The position numbers were made by a program, and so were the translations under genes. From positions 1 through 30,076 of the forward strand of contig CATYXQ010000022.1 in assembly GCA_958414825.1 (NCBI GenBank): a DNA stretch of 30,076 bases, written 5' to 3'. Position 1 is the stretch's first letter. Each line of letters starts with the position of its first letter. This stretch comes from an uncultured Eubacteriales bacterium. GTDB taxonomy: Bacteria; Bacillota; Clostridia; Oscillospirales; CAG-272. The notes below the pieces were generated by a model. That model ran no database searches. It had not been told where the DNA came from and saw nothing but the letters and a program-made list of their open reading frames with translations. Shown here piece by piece: positions 1-6,634 of the stretch.

Positions 1-2
1 TT

Positions 3-845
3 AAGACGCTTTTGATTCTCGTCCTTTTGGCAGTCAATCTGCTGCTTTTCTATCTGGCCGCGAGGTTTTATGCGCAGCGCAATCTGACCTCTGAGGAAAC
101 GGCGGTGCGCGCGGTTTCGCTGCTGAAAGAGAGCGGCATTAATGTTTCTGCCGATCTGCTCAGTGTAGAGAACGATCAGGCGGATACCTGGTACTGCGAG
201 TATATCAAGGACGATTATTTGTATTTGACGGCGACGGCGCTGCTCGGCGCGGAACCGTCGCGTGTATATTTATTGCCTGACGGGCTGCGCGCCGAGGGCG
301 CGGACGGCGCCGTCGTGCGGCTGGGCGACGATTTGAGCGTCCGGTATATTGCCGGGGGAACCGATGCGGAGGAATGGCGGGCGGACTTTCATTCTGCAAA
401 AGAGACCAAAAAAGACAGCAGCGCGGAGCAAAAGATTTTGGAAAAGCTGCTTTTTACGGAATCGGGTTCGTTTGCCGAAGCTGTGTTCTATGAGCGCGGA
501 GAGCGGATATTTGTCGAGATTGAGCAATCGCAGGACGGTACGCCCGTGTTTGGGATGAACTGTGTTTTCGGTTTTTCCGGGGGAGAGATGCGCTATGCGG
601 AGGGAAAGTGCTTTTTTATGCGTCCGTCCGATTTGCAGAGCGCACCGATTTTGAATCGGATCAATATACTGTTTAGTGAGAAAGCCAGCGGCATACGCGG
701 TACGGTATACAAAATAGAACTCTGCTATACGCTCTATGAGAGCGCAAAGGAGAGCAGAATGTATTTTATTCCCGCTTATACCGTGCTTTACGCGGACGGC
801 ACGGTTTCGGTCGTCAATGCGCTGAGCGGTGAAAAATATCAGTAG
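3..845 (+). CDS. WalI/YycI-like membrane-anchored regulatory protein, 5'-truncated
   Basis: The reading frame is open from the window edge, so the true start lies upstream; the TTG at 12 is only the first start-like codon inside the window. In frame the visible part begins K-T-L-L-I-L-V-L-L, followed by one hydrophobic helix (about 20 residues) and then an extracytoplasmic region of about 250 residues with no catalytic motif that I recognise. A short Lys-Thr-containing cytoplasmic tip, a single helix and a large outer domain is the layout of YycI (WalI), which with YycH controls the WalK sensor kinase of cell-wall homeostasis. The position directly before murA fits the usual wal neighbourhood in Firmicutes. 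The family call rests on architecture and context rather than on a clear signature, so a generic membrane-anchored protein is the alternative. Confidence 0.6.
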   Translation, partial: KTLLILVLLAVNLLLFYLAARFYAQRNLTSEETAVRAVSLLKESGINVSADLLSVENDQADTWYCEYIKDDYLYLTATALLGAEPSRVYLLPDGLRAEGADGAVVRLGDDLSVRYIAGGTDAEEWRADFHSAKETKKDSSAEQKILEKLLFTESGSFAEAVFYERGERIFVEIEQSQDGTPVFGMNCVFGFSGGEMRYAEGKCFFMRPSDLQSAPILNRINILFSEKASGIRGTVYKIELCYTLYESAKESRMYFIPAYTVLYADGTVSVVNALSGEKYQ

Positions 846-861
846 ATTTTTGCCGTTTGTC

Positions 862-890
862 TTTTCAAAGTCGGGTATTTGTGGTATACT
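862..890 (+). promoter_or_regulatory. Sigma-A-type promoter for murA
   Basis: TTTTCA (862-867) and TATACT (885-890) are separated by exactly 17 bases. The predicted start near 897 gives a leader of about 80 bases before murA. It lies just after the stop of the upstream gene, so murA probably has its own promoter. Confidence 0.6.
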
Positions 891-977
891 AAAAAAGTAT
901 GCCTGAAAAATGCTTTGGATTCTTGTATATTACCCTGGGAAAGGAACGGGGGCGCAGCCGCGCCTCCAGAGAGATCT

Positions 978-2231
978 ATGGATAAAATCGTAATAAACGG
1001 GGGCGCAAGGCTTGCCGGCACCGTGGAAATCAGCGGAGCTAAAAATGCGGCGCTTCCGGTGCTGATTGGCACGGTTCTGACCGGAGAACGGTGCGTGATC
1101 GAAAATGTGCCTGAGGTTCTGGACGTGGATCTGACGCTGGAGATCCTGGAGAAAATCGGCGCGCGGGTCAAACGCGACCATACCACGGTTGAAATCGATA
1201 CACGGTATGTCCGTCCGGGGCTTACGCCTTATGAACTTGTCAACAAGATGCGCGGCTCTACATACTTTATCGGTGCGGAGCTCGGTAGATTTAAATATGC
1301 CAAGGTCGGTATGCCCGGCGGCTGCGACTTCGGCCCGCGGCCTATTGACCAGCATATCAAGAGTTTTCGCGCGCTCGGCGCGGAGGTTTCCGGTCTCGGC
1401 GGATATGTTGAGGCTCGTGCGGAACGTCTTTGCGGAAATGAAATTTATTTCGACGCGGTTTCGGTGGGCGCGACGGTCAACGCTATTCTGGCCAGCGTGT
1501 TTGCCGAGGGGACGACAGTGCTTGAAAACGCCGCGCGCGAGCCGCATATCGTGGATTTGGCCAACTTTTTGAATACATGCGGCGCTAATATCATGGGCGC
1601 GGGCACGGATACCATAAAAATCAAGGGTGTGGATGCGCTCCACGGCTGTTCCTATGCGATTATTCCGGATATGATCGAGGCCGGTACTTTTATGTTTGCC
1701 GTTGCGGCGACCGGCGGCGAGGTCAAAGTCAATAATGTGATACCGAAGCATCTGGATTCGATCTCCGCAAAGCTTTCCGAAATGGGCGTTGAGGTTGAGG
1801 AATTGGACGATGCGATTTTGGTGCGGCGAGACGGCGCTCTGCGGGGAATCAACGTCAAGGCGCTGCCGTATCCCGGATTCCCGACTGATATGCAGCCGCA
1901 GATGACCGCGCTGCTTTGTTTGGCAAATGGGGACAGTAAGGTGACTGAGGGCGTGTGGGATAACCGGTTTCGGTATGTGGAGGAGCTTCGCAAGACCGGC
2001 GCTAATATCGACGTTGCGGGCAAGAGCGCGATTGTACACGGAAACTGCAATCTGGTCGGTGCGCCGATGCGTTCGGTGGATTTGCGCGCGGGCGCGGCTA
2101 TGGTTATTATAGGTCTGGCGATCTCAGGTCGGACCGAGATCACCGATATTCACACCATCGAGCGCGGATATGACAATATTGTGGAAAAGCTTCGCGCGCT
2201 TGGCGCTGACATACGTAAGGTGTCCTTTTAA
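978..2231 (+). CDS. murA: UDP-N-acetylglucosamine 1-carboxyvinyltransferase (MurA)
   Basis: MurA transfers enolpyruvate from phosphoenolpyruvate to UDP-GlcNAc, the first committed step of peptidoglycan synthesis, in the cytoplasm. The protein has 417 residues, the normal length. The N-terminus G-x-V-x-I-S-G-A-K-N-A-A-L-P is the substrate-binding signature, and the fosfomycin-target cysteine is present as Cys116 in P-G-G-C-D-F-G-P-R-P, followed by the inside-out alpha/beta barrel repeats and a C-terminal R-G-Y-x-x-I. I chose the ATG at 978 because the protein then begins at the conserved M-D-K-I-V-I-N-G-G; the frame is open further upstream from a TTG at 879 but that would overlap the promoter. 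The ribosome site is weak (GAGAGA). A strong terminator follows at once, so the gene ends its transcript. Firmicutes often have two MurA paralogues (murAA, murAB) and I cannot tell which this is. Confidence 0.97.
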   Translation: MDKIVINGGARLAGTVEISGAKNAALPVLIGTVLTGERCVIENVPEVLDVDLTLEILEKIGARVKRDHTTVEIDTRYVRPGLTPYELVNKMRGSTYFIGAELGRFKYAKVGMPGGCDFGPRPIDQHIKSFRALGAEVSGLGGYVEARAERLCGNEIYFDAVSVGATVNAILASVFAEGTTVLENAAREPHIVDLANFLNTCGANIMGAGTDTIKIKGVDALHGCSYAIIPDMIEAGTFMFAVAATGGEVKVNNVIPKHLDSISAKLSEMGVEVEELDDAILVRRDGALRGINVKALPYPGFPTDMQPQMTALLCLANGDSKVTEGVWDNRFRYVEELRKTGANIDVAGKSAIVHGNCNLVGAPMRSVDLRAGAAMVIIGLAISGRTEITDIHTIERGYDNIVEKLRALGADIRKVSF

Positions 2232-2254
2232 TGTTGCGGCGATTTTGAATAAAT

Positions 2255-2296
2255 AAAAACCGCTGGGAGATGCATATGCATCTCCCAGCGGTTTTT
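2255..2296. terminator. Bidirectional intrinsic terminator after murA
   Basis: A perfect 21-bp palindrome with A-run on the left and T-run on the right: AAAAACCGCTGGGAGATGCA (2255-2274) is mirrored by its complement ending in GGTTTTT at 2296. It lies 24 bases after the murA stop and could act in both directions. Confidence 0.9.
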
Positions 2297-2401
2297 AGAA
2301 AATGTTGTTCAAATTAAAAATTCCTCAAATTTCCGGGACTGTGTATTTTAAAGCAGCGCAGACTATAAATAAGGAAGTCTGCAAAAAGGAGGAATGTTTC
2401 A

Positions 2402-2596
2402 ATGACGGAGAAAAAAGATCCGACAAGAAAAATCTATATTAAGGACACGCCGTTTGAAGCGCCGTACTGTACCGAACCGAAAAACGCGGGCAATAATGCA
2501 TGGACGGGGACGTCTGTGACGTCTGTACCGGATAATCGCGACCGCCGGGACGGCCCCGGCGGCGAGGATAGTACCGGGAATAGCCGGCGCGCCTGA
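2402..2596 (+). CDS. Hypothetical 64-aa hydrophilic protein
   Basis: I do not recognise this protein. It is supported by a very good ribosome site, AGGAGG at 2387-2392, nine bases before the ATG, and by a stand-alone position between two terminators. The product is soluble, charged and rich in Asp, Arg, Gly, Asn and Thr, with one cysteine and no membrane segment. The C-terminal half (D-N-R-D-R-R-D-G-P-G-G-E-D) looks disordered. The leader contains a small hairpin (GCAGACT at 2358-2364 with AGTCTGC at 2376-2382) ending just before the ribosome site. No clear promoter is visible. It may be a lineage-specific small protein; a non-coding transcript is the alternative, though the ribosome site argues for translation. 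Confidence 0.6.
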   Translation: MTEKKDPTRKIYIKDTPFEAPYCTEPKNAGNNAWTGTSVTSVPDNRDRRDGPGGEDSTGNSRRA

Positions 2597-2614
2597 AAGT
2601 TTTTTTGATGATTG

Positions 2615-2650
2615 TATGCCGCAGGCAGTTTGCCTGCGGCATATATATTT
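2615..2650 (+). terminator. Intrinsic terminator between convergent genes
   Basis: TATGCCGCAGGCA (2615-2627), loop GTT, and its perfect complement (2631-2643), followed by a T-rich tail. It ends the 64-aa gene; the convergent mutY stop is at 2668, so it may serve that gene more weakly. Confidence 0.85.
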
Positions 2651-2667
2651 TCGCATAAATCCGGGTT

Positions 2668-3738
2668 TTAGCTTTCGATGAAAAACTGACGGTATGCTGT
2701 CGGCAGCGCGTAGCTCTGTTCGATTTCTTTGCGCGCGGCCCATGTATAGCCGTCCGGCATTGCGCCGCAGCTGATTACGTAGCAGACCATTTCCCAGCGG
2801 ATATGCGTGAATATATGCTCCCTGTGCATCTCGCTGAGAATCGCCGTCGGACATACCCCAAGCGCTTCGGAGTGGGTCAGCGCTTCACGGACGCTCAACG
2901 CGCCTGCGACGTCGGGCAGCTGCCACAGCCCGGATAAAAGTCCGCGTCCTGACCGCTTGCATAGCGCGATTTTGTCGCCGCATTGAAAGAAGAATACTGT
3001 GCGCTGTTCTTCACGTTTGTCTTTTTTCGGCGTCTTGACAGGCAGCTTTTCCGCAATTTTTCTTTGATTTGCCGCGCAGAGCGCGCGGACAGGGCATTCG
3101 CCGCAGCGCGGCGACCGTGGGGAGCAGACCGTCGCGCCGAGTTCCATCAGACTTTGCGTAAAATCGCCGCAGTGTCCGGGGGGATAAAGCGCCGCAAGCT
3201 CCGCCGTAATGCTTTTTTTCGTTGCGGGCAGATTGACAGGTTCTTCGCTTGCGGCAAGGCGCGCGTACACGCGCAGTACGTTGCCGTCCACGGCGGGGCG
3301 AGGCTCCTCAAAGCAGATCGACGAAATAGCGCCTGCCGTGTAGTCTCCGACGCCGGGCAGCGCGCGGATTTCTTCATATGCGGACGGAAAGACGCCGTTG
3401 TATTTTTGCATAATCAGGCGCGCGGCCTTTTGCAGATTCCGTGCGCGGCTGTAATAGCCGAGTCCCTCCCAGAGTTTGAGCAGTTTTTCCTCTTCGACTT
3501 CGGAAAGCGCTTTGACGTCTGGGAGATTTAAAAGAAAGCGCGTATAATATCCGGTTACCGTTTCTACGCGCGTTTGCTGCAGCATGATTTCTGAAATCCA
3601 GACGTGATAGGGCTCACGATCGGCGCGCCAGGGCAGCGCACGCGCGTTTTTCGCATACCAGGGCAGGAGAAGTTCAGATAGGCGGGAGTCGAGAGACTGC
3701 AGCAGTGTATTTTTCCGGTTTTGCGCTGTTGTTTTCAT
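2668..3738 (-). CDS. mutY: A/G-specific adenine DNA glycosylase (MutY)
   Basis: MutY removes adenine mispaired with 8-oxoguanine in base-excision repair. The 356-residue product shows the full architecture: catalytic Glu50 in W-I-S-E-I-M-L-Q-Q-T, the helix-hairpin-helix/GPD loop L-P-G-V-G-D-Y-T-A-G (127-136), catalytic Asp151 in A-V-D-G-N-V-L-R-V, and a 4Fe-4S cluster C205-x6-C212-x2-C215-x5-C221. A C-terminal NUDIX-like domain (about 235-356), containing H-I-F-T-H-I-R-W, reads the 8-oxoguanine. The full set of cluster cysteines and the NUDIX-like domain separates it from endonuclease III. The start is the ATG at 3738 with a modest GGTGA site. It is a monocistronic gene with its promoter in the intergenic region to the right, which I could not place confidently. 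Confidence 0.97.
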   Translation of the reverse strand: MKTTAQNRKNTLLQSLDSRLSELLLPWYAKNARALPWRADREPYHVWISEIMLQQTRVETVTGYYTRFLLNLPDVKALSEVEEEKLLKLWEGLGYYSRARNLQKAARLIMQKYNGVFPSAYEEIRALPGVGDYTAGAISSICFEEPRPAVDGNVLRVYARLAASEEPVNLPATKKSITAELAALYPPGHCGDFTQSLMELGATVCSPRSPRCGECPVRALCAANQRKIAEKLPVKTPKKDKREEQRTVFFFQCGDKIALCKRSGRGLLSGLWQLPDVAGALSVREALTHSEALGVCPTAILSEMHREHIFTHIRWEMVCYVISCGAMPDGYTWAARKEIEQSYALPTAYRQFFIES

Positions 3739-3893
3739 ATTTCACCGATTTTTATATTTGGAATGCTGTGTGCGGCCTGTAAAATGCAGGCAAAACACAG
3801 ATGTATATGATTTGATTGTAGCATAGAAGAGGAAAGCCTGCAAGGCCGAACTGTAATTTTGCAATTGTTTTGCTGCGTTTTTTCATTCTCGCC

Positions 3894-3922
3894 TTGCATA
3901 TTTTTCGGCGGCGCTATATAAT
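3894..3922 (+). promoter_or_regulatory. Strong sigma-A-type promoter in an apparently gene-poor gap
   Basis: TTGCAT (3894-3899), 17-base spacer, perfect TATAAT (3917-3922). Transcription would start near 3929, 30 bases before a micro-ORF with a good ribosome site, and could continue into the acetyltransferase gene. Confidence 0.75.
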
Positions 3923-3958
3923 GAAAAAAAGCTTTTTGAGATTGATGAGGAAAAAGAC

Positions 3959-4115
3959 ATGGAGAACTTGTATAAATACGGTAAAAATCCAAAAAAACGG
4001 TACAAAAATGACGGTGCATTGCGGCTTTAGCGAGCTTGTATCCGCAGCTGACAAGAATACGGTAATAACGGATGACGGCGCCGAAGACCGGGAGCCGACG
4101 GCAGAATCGGTATAG
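3959..4115 (+). CDS. Candidate micro-ORF with an internal +1 frame junction (23 aa, or 51 aa if shifted)
   Basis: Downstream of a near-consensus promoter, an ATG at 3959 follows GAGG at 3947-3950 with eight bases between. The zero frame reads 23 basic residues (M-E-N-L-Y-K-Y-G-K-N-P-K-K-R-Y-K ...) and ends at TAG 4028-4030. The junction is CGG CTT TAG C. A +1 slip on CTT-T would continue in the next frame as S-E-L-V-S-A-A-D-K-N-T-V-I-T-D-D-G-A-E-D, ending at TAG 4113-4115. The joined product is 51 residues, basic then acidic, and reads more smoothly than either frame alone. The CTT-stop-C context resembles the RF2 (prfB) frameshift site, but no clear Shine-Dalgarno-like stimulator precedes it. 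It could equally be a decayed gene with one lost base, or chance. The function is unknown. Confidence 0.35.
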
Positions 4116-4230
4116 CCGAACTTTTGCATATTGTACATGCATGTATGTGAGGCGCGCTGAAAAAGGGATTGGATTCCGCTTTATCCGTCTATCCATGGAA
4201 AGTAAACTGGAATTTGGGGAGAGAAGAAAT

Positions 4231-4674
4231 ATGAATATTTATGAAGTTCAAACAAGAGCGCCTGTGCTGATACAAAACCTTTTGATGGTTTGGGAAAAGT
4301 CAGTTCGAGCCACGCATCTGTTCCTTTCCGATGCAGAAATTAAGCAAATCAGGGAATATGTTCCGCAGGCATTAAGCGGTGTTTCCCATTTGATCGTTGC
4401 CGAAAAGGAACAAGTTCCGATAGCCTTTATGGGGGTGGAGCATGGCCGGTTGGAAATGCTCTTTCTCTTGCCGTCGGAACGAGGCAAGGGATTGGGCAGG
4501 CAGCTTCTCCAGCTTGGTATTCAGAATTATGGCGTTATGGAACTGACGGTGAACGAGCAGAATCCCCAGGCGGTTGGATTTTATGAACATTTTGGATTTG
4601 AGACGTATAAACGCACGGATTGTGATGAAGAAGGAAGGCCATATCCGCTTTTGTATATGCGGTTAAGGGGATAA
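4231..4674 (+). CDS. GNAT-family N-acetyltransferase, YjaB-like
   Basis: A 147-residue single-domain GNAT protein. The acetyl-CoA pyrophosphate loop is seen in L-P-S-E-R-G-K-G-L-G-R-Q-L-L (about residues 86-99), and the C-terminal part N-E-Q-N-P-Q-A-V-G-F-Y-E-H-F-G-F followed by E-E-G-R-P-Y-P-L-L-Y-M matches what I recall of Escherichia coli YjaB, as does the early S-V-R-A-T-H-x-F-L-S. The natural substrate is not known from sequence. I chose the ATG at 4231, behind GGGGAGAG, over an in-frame ATG at 4195 that lacks a ribosome site. Base composition is more AT-rich than in the surrounding genes, as in purC downstream, which hints at separate ancestry. It may be read from the promoter at 3894-3922. 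Confidence 0.9.
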   Translation: MNIYEVQTRAPVLIQNLLMVWEKSVRATHLFLSDAEIKQIREYVPQALSGVSHLIVAEKEQVPIAFMGVEHGRLEMLFLLPSERGKGLGRQLLQLGIQNYGVMELTVNEQNPQAVGFYEHFGFETYKRTDCDEEGRPYPLLYMRLRG

Positions 4675-4685
4675 TTTTTATAATA

Positions 4686-4812
4686 TAGGCGGGAATGAAG
4701 TTCTCCCGCGGCGTAGCCCAAACCGCTTGAGAAAGCTGGTGACTTTTGCGTAGTGCAGAAGTCATTTTATGAAACCGACATTTCTGCATTTATGCAGAAT
4801 GTCGGTTTTTTT
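4686..4812 (+). ncRNA. Candidate multi-hairpin RNA ending in an intrinsic terminator
   Basis: The gap between the acetyltransferase and purC (4675-5079) has no gene, but its first part folds as a chain of hairpins: GCGGGA/TCCCGC (about 4689-4710); CCGCTT and AAGCTGG around a GAGA loop (about 4722-4738); and TGACTTTTGC with GCAGAAGTCA (about 4740-4764). It ends in a strong terminator, AACCGACATTTCTGCAT (4773-4789) with its complement to 4806, then T7. It could be the 3' untranslated end of the acetyltransferase mRNA or an independent small RNA. A TATAAT lies at 4679-4684 but without a good -35. I match it to no known RNA family. The rest of the gap, 4813-4970, shows nothing that I can name. 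Confidence 0.35.
4772..4812 (+). terminator. Intrinsic terminator upstream of purC
   Basis: A 16-bp stem with one bulged T (left arm 4773-4789, right arm 4791-4806), then a T-run to 4812. It separates the acetyltransferase transcript from purC. Confidence 0.9.
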
Positions 4813-4971
4813 AGTACGGCGCTTTCGGTTTCCGGCGTGGCAGGAAGCTTCGGTTCTGCCGATCCTTTGCGGGTTCCTGATGATACATTGTACAGTTTTA
4901 AGGAATTGATATTTGGTTAATTTTATCACATGAAAAGACTGTTTGGGGGTGTTCTCTATACGATTTTCTAC

Positions 4972-5004
4972 TTGCATTGTATTGCATAATTATGTTATGA
5001 TAAT
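4972..5004 (+). promoter_or_regulatory. Promoter for purC
   Basis: Two overlapping readings: TTGCAT (4972-4977) with TATGAT (4996-5001), 18-base spacer; or TTGTAT (4977-4982) with GATAAT (4999-5004), 16-base spacer. Either would give a leader of about 70 bases. No purine riboswitch motif is seen. Confidence 0.55.
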
Positions 5005-5079
5005 AGCAGCGGAAGGCCATAAAGTTGTGAGGATGCAGTTGTGAAAATTCTTAACAAAATTCAAAGGAGTTAAGTGAAT

Positions 5080-5763
5080 ATGAAAAAAATCTATACCGGC
5101 AAAACAAAAGATGTTTTCTCGATGGAAAACGGTAATGTAATGCTCAAATTTAAGGACGATTGCACCGGAAAAGACGGAAAATTTGATCCCGGTGAAAATG
5201 CCGTTGGATTGACAATCGAGGGCATCGGAAAGGAAAACCTTAAAACTTCGGTATATTATTTTGAAATGTTGAGAAAAGCCGGTGTGAAAACTCATTATAT
5301 CAGCGCCGATATTGACAATGCAACGATGGAAGTTCTTTCTGCAACAACTTTCGGTCACGGTCTTGAAGTGATTTGCCGCCTTGTCGCGACAGGCAGCTTT
5401 ATCCGCCGTTACGGACAATATATCGAGGACGGCACACGGCTTGACGGCGGTTATGTTGAAACCACGTTTAAAGACGATGGCAGAGGCGATCCGCTGGTTA
5501 CCAAAGATGCGCTTGTTGTCCTGGGCGTTATGAGTGCCGAAATGTATGACAGCATGAAAGCTCAGACCTTGAAAATTACAAAGATCATTGCCGATGACCT
5601 CGCAAAAAAGGGTATGGAGCTTTACGACATCAAATTTGAGTTTGGTTTCGATAAGAACGGCGAAGTGATTCTGATTGATGAAATTGCAAGCGGCAATATG
5701 AGGGTTTACAAGGACGGAAAAATTGTAGATCCGATGGATTTGACCGCGCTGATTCTGGCATAA
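5080..5763 (+). CDS. purC: Phosphoribosylaminoimidazole-succinocarboxamide synthase (SAICAR synthetase), stand-alone
   Basis: PurC joins CAIR and aspartate with ATP in de novo purine synthesis. The 227-residue product has the N-terminal ATP-binding start K-K-I-Y-T-G-K-T-K-D-V-F, the G-S-F-I-R-R-Y-G motif (105-112), D-I-K-F-E-F-G (183-189), and the metal/ATP segment V-I-L-I-D-E-I (196-202). The second PurC signature usually reads D-E-x-S-P-D; here it is D-E-I-A-S-G-N-M-R, so the S-P-D part is replaced. I chose ATG 5080, ten bases after AAAGGAG (5063-5069); a GTG at 5074 would be only four bases away. No other pur gene is nearby, and the gene is AT-richer than its neighbours. It may be a second, divergent PurC copy or a transferred gene. 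Confidence 0.9.
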   Translation: MKKIYTGKTKDVFSMENGNVMLKFKDDCTGKDGKFDPGENAVGLTIEGIGKENLKTSVYYFEMLRKAGVKTHYISADIDNATMEVLSATTFGHGLEVICRLVATGSFIRRYGQYIEDGTRLDGGYVETTFKDDGRGDPLVTKDALVVLGVMSAEMYDSMKAQTLKITKIIADDLAKKGMELYDIKFEFGFDKNGEVILIDEIASGNMRVYKDGKIVDPMDLTALILA

Positions 5764-5779
5764 GGCAGACACTGCCCGT

Positions 5780-5860
5780 CAGTTTGGCATAAAAGCGAAA
5801 ATTAAAATAAAATATATAAACTTTTATCGCAGTTTGGCGACAAAGCAAAAAATATAAAGA
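5780..5860. repeat. Imperfect direct repeat (about 30 bp, 50-bp period) after purC
   Basis: CAGTTTGGCATAAAAGCGAA (from 5780) and CAGTTTGGCGACAAAGCAAA (from 5830) share most positions and are each followed by an AT-rich stretch. They are exactly 50 bases apart, near five helical turns. No function can be assigned. Confidence 0.45.
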
Positions 5861-5862
5861 GT

Positions 5863-6021
5863 GGATTCAGGGCAGTTCTGTGTTGCCTTGAATGCATTCT
5901 GCGGACGCGCCGGTCCATTTTTCAGCGCGATTCGACTACCGCGCCTCGCTGTCGAAAAACATAGTCTTCAGACGGTCAGTGACAGAACCGATATACATCG
6001 GTTCTGTCACGTTTTGCTTTT
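5863..6021 (+). ncRNA. Candidate structured RNA downstream of purC
   Basis: Successive hairpins can be drawn: ATTCAGGGCA (5866-5875) with TGCCTTGAAT (5885-5894); GGAC/GTCC near 5902-5918; a CAGCG/CGCTG stem near 5923-5951; and a final perfect 14-bp stem with tetraloop (5979-6010) and a T-rich tail. The overall plan, several hairpins then a terminator, resembles the segment at 4686-4812 without evident sequence identity. A 70-codon open frame over part of it (5861-6073) runs straight through the terminator stem and is not credible. It may simply be the purC 3' untranslated region. Confidence 0.3.
5979..6021 (+). terminator. Intrinsic terminator, probably for purC
   Basis: GTGACAGAACCGAT (5979-5992), loop ATAC, and the perfect complement (5997-6010), then GTTTTGCTTTT. 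Confidence 0.8.
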
Positions 6022-6036
6022 ATACGGAGATTTTGC

Positions 6037-6084
6037 AAAAAAATCGAGTGTTTATAACGTGAATCCGTTATAAACACTCGATTT
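6037..6084 (-). terminator. Intrinsic terminator of tRNA-Gln
   Basis: A perfect 19-bp stem (6066-6084 with 6041-6059) around a six-base loop. Read on the minus strand it starts at the CCA end of the tRNA and is followed by a seven-T run (6043-6037). Confidence 0.9.
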
Positions 6085-6159
6085 GGCTGGGATGGCTGGG
6101 CTCGAACCAGCGAAATGCCAGAGTCAAAGTCTGGTGCCTTACCACTTGGCTACACCCCA
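6084..6159 (-). tRNA. tRNA-Gln (anticodon UUG)
   Basis: On the minus strand the gene begins TGGGGTG (acceptor stem, pairing with CATCCCA), has a D-arm region GTAGCCAAGTGGTAAGGC, an anticodon stem CCAGA/TCTGG with loop CTTTGAC giving anticodon TTG, and a T-arm GCTGG-TTCGAGC-CCAGC. It ends with an encoded CCA (6086-6084). The U1-A72 acceptor pair with G discriminator is typical of bacterial tRNA-Gln. It stands alone, with its own promoter and terminator. Confidence 0.97.
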
Positions 6160-6172
6160 TTAACGCCGTATT

Positions 6173-6201
6173 ATTTTACCACAGGCTGTGCGTTCTGTCA
6201 A
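6173..6201 (-). promoter_or_regulatory. Consensus promoter for tRNA-Gln
   Basis: On the minus strand, TTGACA (6201-6196), 17 bases, TAAAAT (6178-6173). The start would fall a few bases before the mature tRNA 5' end at 6159. Confidence 0.88.
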
Positions 6202-6239
6202 TAAAATAATGAAGATTTTATTAAAGTGGGGCAAAAGTC

Positions 6240-6268
6240 TTGAAACCGCACCGATTTTAGTCTATAAT
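6240..6268 (+). promoter_or_regulatory. Promoter of the ireB-ribF-S11 peptidase operon
   Basis: TTGAAA (6240-6245), 17 bases, perfect TATAAT (6263-6268). It is back to back with the tRNA-Gln promoter, 39 bases away. A small GGAGA/TCTCC hairpin (6274-6285) lies at the start of the leader. Confidence 0.85.
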
Positions 6269-6364
6269 AATAGTGGAGAAATCTCCGATTTGATTTTGGA
6301 TACGTGAACAGATGCAAACAGAAACTTTAGGAAAGGGAAGCCGCGTTGGCGGCGGGTGCCCGTT

Positions 6365-6631
6365 ATGATTTTGGATAAAAATAAAAAACAGCAGACACAG
6401 GTGTTCAAAAAAGTAGACATGGACGACGACGGCACACAGGCGATTCTGCTTCAGGTATATACGGCGCTCAGCGAAAAGGGATACGACCCGGTCAACCAGA
6501 TTGTGGGCTATATTCTTTCTGAGGATCCGACTTATATCACAAATTACAACGGCGCGCGCAGCCTGATCCGCAAAATCGACCGGGACAAGCTGCTCAATAC
6601 GCTTGTCAAAAAATATCTCGGCGTGGAGTGA
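6365..6631 (+). CDS. ireB: IreB-family regulatory phosphoprotein
   Basis: An 88-residue member of the IreB (UPF0297) family, recognised from A-L-S-E-K-G-Y-D-P-V-N-Q-I-V-G-Y-I-L-S-E-D-P-T-Y-I-T-N-Y-N-G-A-R-S-L-I-R and the end L-V-K-K-Y-L. In Enterococcus faecalis IreB is phosphorylated on N-terminal threonines by the Ser/Thr kinase IreK and acts as a negative regulator of cephalosporin resistance. Here the N-terminus has one Thr (residue 11) in a Lys/Gln-rich tail, a possible site. I prefer ATG 6365; GTG 6356 adds three residues, and neither has an ideal ribosome site. In Firmicutes ireB often sits beside ruvX and a DUF1292 gene; here it leads an operon with ribF and a carboxypeptidase, and a DUF1292 gene is at 29557. 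Confidence 0.93.
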   Translation: MILDKNKKQQTQVFKKVDMDDDGTQAILLQVYTALSEKGYDPVNQIVGYILSEDPTYITNYNGARSLIRKIDRDKLLNTLVKKYLGVE

Positions 6632-6634
6632 ATT

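Noticed and set aside
930..2039. 369-residue minus-strand open frame
   Set aside because: Antisense to murA, which is certain; no promoter or family feature.
3735..4196. 153-residue minus-strand open frame
   Set aside because: It covers a plus-strand promoter and has no coding features.
4675..4812. Right end of an IS200/IS605-type element
   Set aside because: Hairpins alone suggested it, but there is no tnpA or tnpB remnant nearby and no matching left end.
4972..5079. Purine riboswitch before purC
   Set aside because: The leader is only about 70 bases and the conserved purine aptamer loops are not present.
5861..6073. 70-residue open frame after purC
   Set aside because: It crosses a perfect terminator stem and has no ribosome site; the segment is better read as non-coding.
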